Part shown: positions 14,161-19,479 of the stretch, piece by piece
Numbering within the stretch: the stretch's first letter is position 1
Layout: the number at the start of each line of letters is the position of its first letter
Assembly (NCBI GenBank): GCA_038239195.1
Contig: JBBSEZ010000166.1
Span: 1-19,479 of the forward strand
Length of the DNA: 19,479 bases
Direction of reading: 5' to 3'
Origin: JBBSEZ01 sp038239195
GTDB taxonomy: Bacteria; Planctomycetota; Planctomycetia; Gemmatales; Gemmataceae
The notes under the pieces: model-generated
What the model saw: the letters and a program-made list of their open reading frames with translations, nothing else
Database searches by the model: none
Told to the model about the DNA's origin: nothing
Translations under genes and position numbers: made by a program

Positions 14161-17100
14161 GCGCCTGTCCGCCCGCCGCGCAGCTCGAGCAACTCCTCGA
14201 GCAGCAACTCGACCAACCCGAACGCGATCGGGTCTCCGCTCACGTCGGCGCTTGCGAGAGTTGCCAGGACGCCCTGGAGCGCCTCACCGAGGCCCCCCTT
14301 CCTCAAAGGATGCAGGAGGAAGGAGGAAGGACGAGCCCAGAAAGACCTCTGATTCCTCCTTTCTCCTTCCTCCTTCCTCCTTCCGAGGAGAGCTCTTTCC
14401 TCGCGCGCCTGAAAATGGCCCCTGCGCCCCGGACCGGGGCCCTTCTTCCGGTGGGGCCGATCGAACCGCCGACCGTGGCCGGCTACGAGCTGCTCGGCGA
14501 GATCGGCCGCGGCGGCATGGGCGTCGTCTACCGGGCACGACAGGTCGGGCTGGATCGGCTGGTGGCGCTGAAGATGGTCCTCGCCGGGGCCCACGCCGGC
14601 CCGAAGGACCTGGCGCGCTTCCGCCAGGAGGCGGAGGCGGTGGCCCGGCTGCATCACCCGAACATCGTGCAAATCTACGACGTCGGCGACTCCGGCGGGC
14701 GCCCCTTCTTCGCCCTCGAACTGGTCGAAGGCGGGGGGCTCGTCCAGCGCCTCCAGGGCGCCCCGCAGCCGCCCGCGCAGGCAGCGCAGTTCCTCGAAGT
14801 GCTCGCTCGCGCCGTGCATTTCGCCCATCGGGCGGGGATCGTCCACCGCGACCTCAAGCCCGCGAACGTTCTGCTGGCGACCGCCGGGCCGGCCCTCGCG
14901 AGCGCTCCCCTTCCCCTCTCGGAGTGCGTCCCGAAGATCGCCGACTTTGGGCTCGCCAAGCGCCTCGACAGCCAGGCCCACGCCACGCTGACCGGCGAGG
15001 TGGTGGGGACGCCCAGTTACATGGCCCCGGAACAGGCGGCCGGACACGCGAGCTCGGCCGGGCCGGCCGCCGACATCTACGCGCTGGGGGCGATCCTCTA
15101 CGAGTGCCTCACCGGCAAGCCACCCTTCAAGGGGCCGACCGTTGTGGACACGGTGCTCAAGGTGCTCTACGAGGAACCGGTGCGGCTGACGCGGCACCAG
15201 CCCACTTGCCCGCGCGACCTGGAGACGATCTGCCTGAAGTGTCTGGAGAAGCAGCCCGGCAAGCGCTATCTCACGGCCGAGGCCCTGGCCGAAGACCTGC
15301 GCCGCTTCCGCCGCGGCGCCCCCGTCCTCGCCCGCCCGGTCGGGCCCCAGGAGCGCGCCTGGAAGTGGGCGCGGCGTCGGCCGCTGATCGCCAGCTTGCT
15401 GGGAGTGGTCGCGCTCGTCGCCCTGCTCGGCTTCAGCGGGGTGACCTGGCAGTGGCGGGCCGCCACGCGCGAGCGCGACCACAAACACGACCAGGCCCGG
15501 CAGGCCGAGCAGGCTCGCCAGGAGGCCCGCGCCGCCCTCTACCACAGCCGCATCGCCCAGAGCCAGCTTCACTGGCGCGTCAACGACGTCTCCGCGGCGC
15601 TCCGCAGCCTGGCGGACTGCGCGCCGGGGCCCGGACACACCGACCGGCGCGGCTGGGAGTGGCACTACCTGAGCGGGCTGTACGCCTCCGAGCTGCTCAC
15701 CCTGCGGCACCCGCACCGCTCCAACAGCGGCAGCCTGACGGTCCACCCCGGCGGCCGGCGGCTGGCCTCGGTTTTGAGCGGGCGCGGCGAGGTCTTCGTT
15801 TGGGACGCCGACACGGGAGCTCACGCCTTTTCGCTCCCGAACGCGGCAACGGCGCACCGTATCGCTTTCAGCGGCGACGGGGCCCGCCTGGCGGTGGGCC
15901 ACGTGGACGGCGCCGTGGCCGTCTGGGACGTGGCCGCTCGTCGCTCGCTTCAACTCAGGGTCGCCGGCCACCCTGCGAGCTCGGTCGTCGGCCTGGCGTT
16001 CAGCCCCGACGGGGCTCGCCTGGCGATCGCGAGGAGGGAGAGCGGGGCGACAATCTGGGACCTGGCGACAGGGAAGGCGCAGCACGTGCTTCGCGAGCCC
16101 GCCTCGAACCAGAAGGGCGACCAGCTCCCCGGCGCGGAGAGCGTCGCCTTCCAGTCCACCGGCAGGCGCCTGGCCACGGGAGGCGCGGACGGCAAGGTGC
16201 GCATCTGGGACGCCCGGACGGGAAAGATCGTCTACGTCCTCGAAGGACACAAGAGCGCCGTCTACAGCGTTGCCTACAGCCCCGACGGCAAGCACCTGGC
16301 GTCGGCGGGCAGCAACGGCAACCTGCGGCTGTGGCACCTCGGCACCCGCCCGCCGCGCGCCGTGCAGAGCCTGACGGGCAACGCCGGCGCCGTCTTCAGC
16401 ATCGCCTTCAGCCCCGACGGCCGCCACCTCGCCTACGGAGGCAGCGATGCCACGGTGCGCGTCTGGCACCTTCCCACAGGCGTGGAGCGCGTGGCCTTCC
16501 GCGGCCACAGCGCCGCCGTCGAGGCGGTGCGCTTCAGCCCCGACGGCCTGCGCCTGTACTCGCTGAGCCCGGAGGAGGGGGCGATCAAGGCCTGGGACAT
16601 GACCCGCCAGCCCACACACTCCACCCTCGCCCGCACCAGTCACCCGGAATACCTCAGCCCGAACCAGGGCGCCACCTGGCCGGAGACGATCGAGGTGTGC
16701 GACCTGCTGCGCGGGCCCGGGCTGCCGACCCCCGCGCGCACCGGGCCCGACGTCGAGGCCCTGGCGTTCCAGGAGGGCGGGCGCCTGGTGTCCGTCACCG
16801 TGGGCGGGAAGCTCCAGACGTGGGACGCCGGCTCCGGCCTGCTCCTCGCCGAGCGCCGCTTGCCGCTCAGCGCCGCCCTGATCAGCCCCGCCGTGCTCGC
16901 CGACTTCGCGCCGGGCGGCGCCCGCCTGGCGGCCCGGCACCGCGACGACGCGCGCACCGTCAAAGTCTGGGACACCACCACCGGCAAGGAACTGGCCACC
17001 CTGCGCGGCCATCGCTTCCCGGTCTTCCTGGTGCAGTTCAGCCCCGACGGACGGCGACTGGCCACGGCCGCCTGCGACCGCCCAAAGTCGGGGGCAGCTC

Positions 17101-17861
17101 CAGGCCGGCCTCACGAGGTCAAGGTGTGGGACGTCGCCTCGGGGGCCGAGCTGGCGTCCCGCTCCGGGCTCGGCCATCTGTTCAGCATGGCCTTCAGCCC
17201 CGACGGTCGCCGGCTGGCCACCGGCCGGGAAGACGGCCGGGTGAGCATCGCGGACTGGGAGAGCGAAGCGCGGCCCACGCGCGAGCCGAAAGCGATGCTG
17301 CTGACGGGCCACGAGAGGCCGGTCACCGCCCTGGCGTTCAGCCCGGACGGGGACCGGCTGGCGTCGGCCGGGGACCGGGAGGCCAAGGTCTGGAGTTGCG
17401 CGACGTGGGAGCCGCTGCTCGTCCTGGGGCTGCCCGACGTCGTCTGCTGCATCGCCTTTAGCGGCGACGGGGCCCGCCTGGCCGCCGGCACGCGCGATCT
17501 GATCAAGGTCTGGGACACCGAGGCGGGCCACGAGCTTCTCACCTTGCGCGGGGCCCCACCCCGCCACCGCGACCCGGCCTTCAACCCGCGCCTTGCCTTC
17601 AGCCCCGACGGGACCGGACTGGCGGCGAGCAACTGGGACGAGTCGATCAGCCTCTGGGAGGCGGTGGGGCCGAGCGAAGCGCGTCAGGGCGCCCGGCGCG
17701 CCGCTGCCGCGATGCGGGCGCCGCTGTGGCACCTTCAGGAAGCGGAGCGCTGCTTGCGCGTGAAGAATGCGTTCGCCGCCGCCTTCCACCTGCGCCGCCT
17801 CGCGGCCGGCCCGCTGCCCGCTCTGTTGCGCGAGCGCAGGGACCAGCTCCTGCTCCGCTAA
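14157..17861 (+). CDS. Zinc-finger Ser/Thr kinase with transmembrane helix and 14 WD40-type repeats
   Basis: A 1234-residue protein. Residues 1-43 resemble an anti-sigma zinc finger (H29-x3-C33-x2-C36). A repeat-derived linker (about 50-78) follows. The kinase domain spans about 110-385: glycine loop GRGGMGVVY (117-125), Lys139, Glu158, HRD with D232 and N237, DFG (263-265), APE (290-292), so it should be active. A membrane helix lies at about 410-431 (LIASLLGVVALVALLGFSG), then a charged coiled-coil region. Residues about 505-1168 carry 14 WD40-like repeats, counted from SPDG and VxVWD-type motifs, enough for two seven-bladed propellers. The C-terminal tail (WHLQEAERCLR...FHLRRLAAG) recalls that of other planctomycete WD40 kinases. 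Predicted topology puts the zinc finger and kinase in the cytoplasm and the propellers outside it. The start overlaps the sigma factor stop; the TAA lies within a palindromic repeat. Confidence 0.95.
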   Translation: MSACPPAAQLEQLLEQQLDQPERDRVSAHVGACESCQDALERLTEAPLPQRMQEEGGRTSPERPLIPPFSFLLPPSEESSFLARLKMAPAPRTGALLPVGPIEPPTVAGYELLGEIGRGGMGVVYRARQVGLDRLVALKMVLAGAHAGPKDLARFRQEAEAVARLHHPNIVQIYDVGDSGGRPFFALELVEGGGLVQRLQGAPQPPAQAAQFLEVLARAVHFAHRAGIVHRDLKPANVLLATAGPALASAPLPLSECVPKIADFGLAKRLDSQAHATLTGEVVGTPSYMAPEQAAGHASSAGPAADIYALGAILYECLTGKPPFKGPTVVDTVLKVLYEEPVRLTRHQPTCPRDLETICLKCLEKQPGKRYLTAEALAEDLRRFRRGAPVLARPVGPQERAWKWARRRPLIASLLGVVALVALLGFSGVTWQWRAATRERDHKHDQARQAEQARQEARAALYHSRIAQSQLHWRVNDVSAALRSLADCAPGPGHTDRRGWEWHYLSGLYASELLTLRHPHRSNSGSLTVHPGGRRLASVLSGRGEVFVWDADTGAHAFSLPNAATAHRIAFSGDGARLAVGHVDGAVAVWDVAARRSLQLRVAGHPASSVVGLAFSPDGARLAIARRESGATIWDLATGKAQHVLREPASNQKGDQLPGAESVAFQSTGRRLATGGADGKVRIWDARTGKIVYVLEGHKSAVYSVAYSPDGKHLASAGSNGNLRLWHLGTRPPRAVQSLTGNAGAVFSIAFSPDGRHLAYGGSDATVRVWHLPTGVERVAFRGHSAAVEAVRFSPDGLRLYSLSPEEGAIKAWDMTRQPTHSTLARTSHPEYLSPNQGATWPETIEVCDLLRGPGLPTPARTGPDVEALAFQEGGRLVSVTVGGKLQTWDAGSGLLLAERRLPLSAALISPAVLADFAPGGARLAARHRDDARTVKVWDTTTGKELATLRGHRFPVFLVQFSPDGRRLATAACDRPKSGAAPGRPHEVKVWDVASGAELASRSGLGHLFSMAFSPDGRRLATGREDGRVSIADWESEARPTREPKAMLLTGHERPVTALAFSPDGDRLASAGDREAKVWSCATWEPLLVLGLPDVVCCIAFSGDGARLAAGTRDLIKVWDTEAGHELLTLRGAPPRHRDPAFNPRLAFSPDGTGLAASNWDESISLWEAVGPSEARQGARRAAAAMRAPLWHLQEAERCLRVKNAFAAAFHLRRLAAGPLPALLRERRDQLLLR
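14315..14380. repeat. Inverted repeat inside the kinase linker
   Basis: GGAGGAAGGAGGAAGGA (14315-14331) has a perfect 17-base inverted copy at 14364-14380, separated by 32 bases. It is preceded by AAGGATG, the unit that also ends the NtrC-type gene near 17918-17934. In frame it encodes a disordered Gln/Glu/Gly then Pro/Leu/Phe stretch between the zinc finger and the kinase domain. Confidence 0.75.
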
Positions 17862-17907
17862 GCCGCAAGCGGCGGGCCCCTGGCCGTTCGCCGCTTGCGG
17901 CTTGGCG
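17856..17907. repeat. Palindromic dispersed repeat, copy 2, between convergent genes
   Basis: Arms of 18 bases (17856-17873 and 17890-17907) pair with one mismatch, which is a G-T wobble in one orientation. Arm and loop sequences match the element at 174-226. The left arm contains the TAA of the kinase gene. It fills most of the 57-base gap between the kinase and the NtrC-type gene and is well placed to terminate transcription in both directions. Confidence 0.85.
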
Positions 17908-17918
17908 ATCAGCGCCCT

Positions 17919-19346
<1,428 letters not shown>

Positions 19347-19368
19347 CGGCCGTCCTCGCACGCAGTTA

Positions 19369-19442
19369 GGCGCCCGGCAGGACTTGGTTTTTGTAGGACG
19401 GGCCTCCTGAGCCGGCCGGGCGGCGCAGGAGGGCCGGGCGCC
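19369..19442. repeat. Imperfect inverted repeat at the right edge
   Basis: GGCGCCCGGC (19369-19378) has a perfect inverted copy at 19433-19442, enclosing GTAGGACGGGCCTCCTGAGC. This resembles GC-rich intergenic elements of planctomycetes, and it lies upstream of the NtrC-type gene. No gene start is recognised between 19347 and the window end. Confidence 0.25.
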
Positions 19443-19479
19443 GGGTCGGGTTGTTGGCGGGTGGTGTCGGCTTCGAGTA

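Noticed and set aside
13920..17789. A 1289-codon minus-strand open frame.
   Set aside because: It is the antisense shadow of the kinase/WD40 gene, whose catalytic motifs are all on the plus strand.
174..17907. The two matching palindromes as ends of one 17.7 kb mobile element.
   Set aside because: They are individually palindromic intergenic repeats, there is no transposase or integrase between them, and the second overlaps a gene stop codon.

Overview
This 19.5 kb, very GC-rich window looks like chromosomal DNA of a planctomycete, most likely a relative of Gemmata (Gemmataceae). The signs are a secreted Gly/Tyr-rich protein ending in a TIGR03000-type domain, an ECF sigma factor overlapping a giant zinc-finger/Ser-Thr kinase/WD40 protein, a broken copy of a family recalled from Gemmata-like genomes (RKLRLFA...CCR), and many short intergenic repeats. 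No rRNA, tRNA, CRISPR array, transposase or phage gene was seen. All assignments come from reading the sequence and recalled family knowledge; no database was searched.

Layout. 1-270: a possible C-terminal tail of a gene entering from the left, then a palindromic repeat. 270-718 (-): an internally deleted, frameshifted planctomycete family gene. 852-1289 (-) and 1807-2058 (+): a divergent pair of small proteins built from two and one copies of the same 65-residue unit. 2119-2553 (+): a single-domain response regulator. 3128-3904 (-): the secreted TIGR03000 protein, with a good promoter and terminator. 4376-11816 (-): a tripartite RND efflux system in the order permease, adaptor, TolC-like channel, interrupted by an oppositely oriented universal stress protein gene (7986-8441, +) that has an inverted pair of GTGACAAG octamer arrays on each side. 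11872-12365 (-): a multiply frameshifted SMI1/KNR4-like remnant. 12940-13158 (-): a 72-residue tail-anchored membrane protein. 13540-17861 (+): an ECF sigma factor and kinase sharing an ATGA stop/start. 17919-19346 (-): a complete NtrC-type sigma-54 activator converging on the kinase.

How they may work together. The RND permease, adaptor and channel should form one envelope-spanning efflux pump. The sigma factor/kinase pair has the architecture expected of planctomycete STK-type ECF signalling, in which a zinc-finger anti-sigma-like segment sits on a transmembrane kinase with a large sensory propeller region. The NtrC protein and the single-domain response regulator are orphans, with no histidine kinase in the window. 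The least explained parts are the new 65-residue repeat family and the way short repeats run into reading frames: they supply the stop codon, or the last residues and stop, of four genes, and part of the kinase linker.
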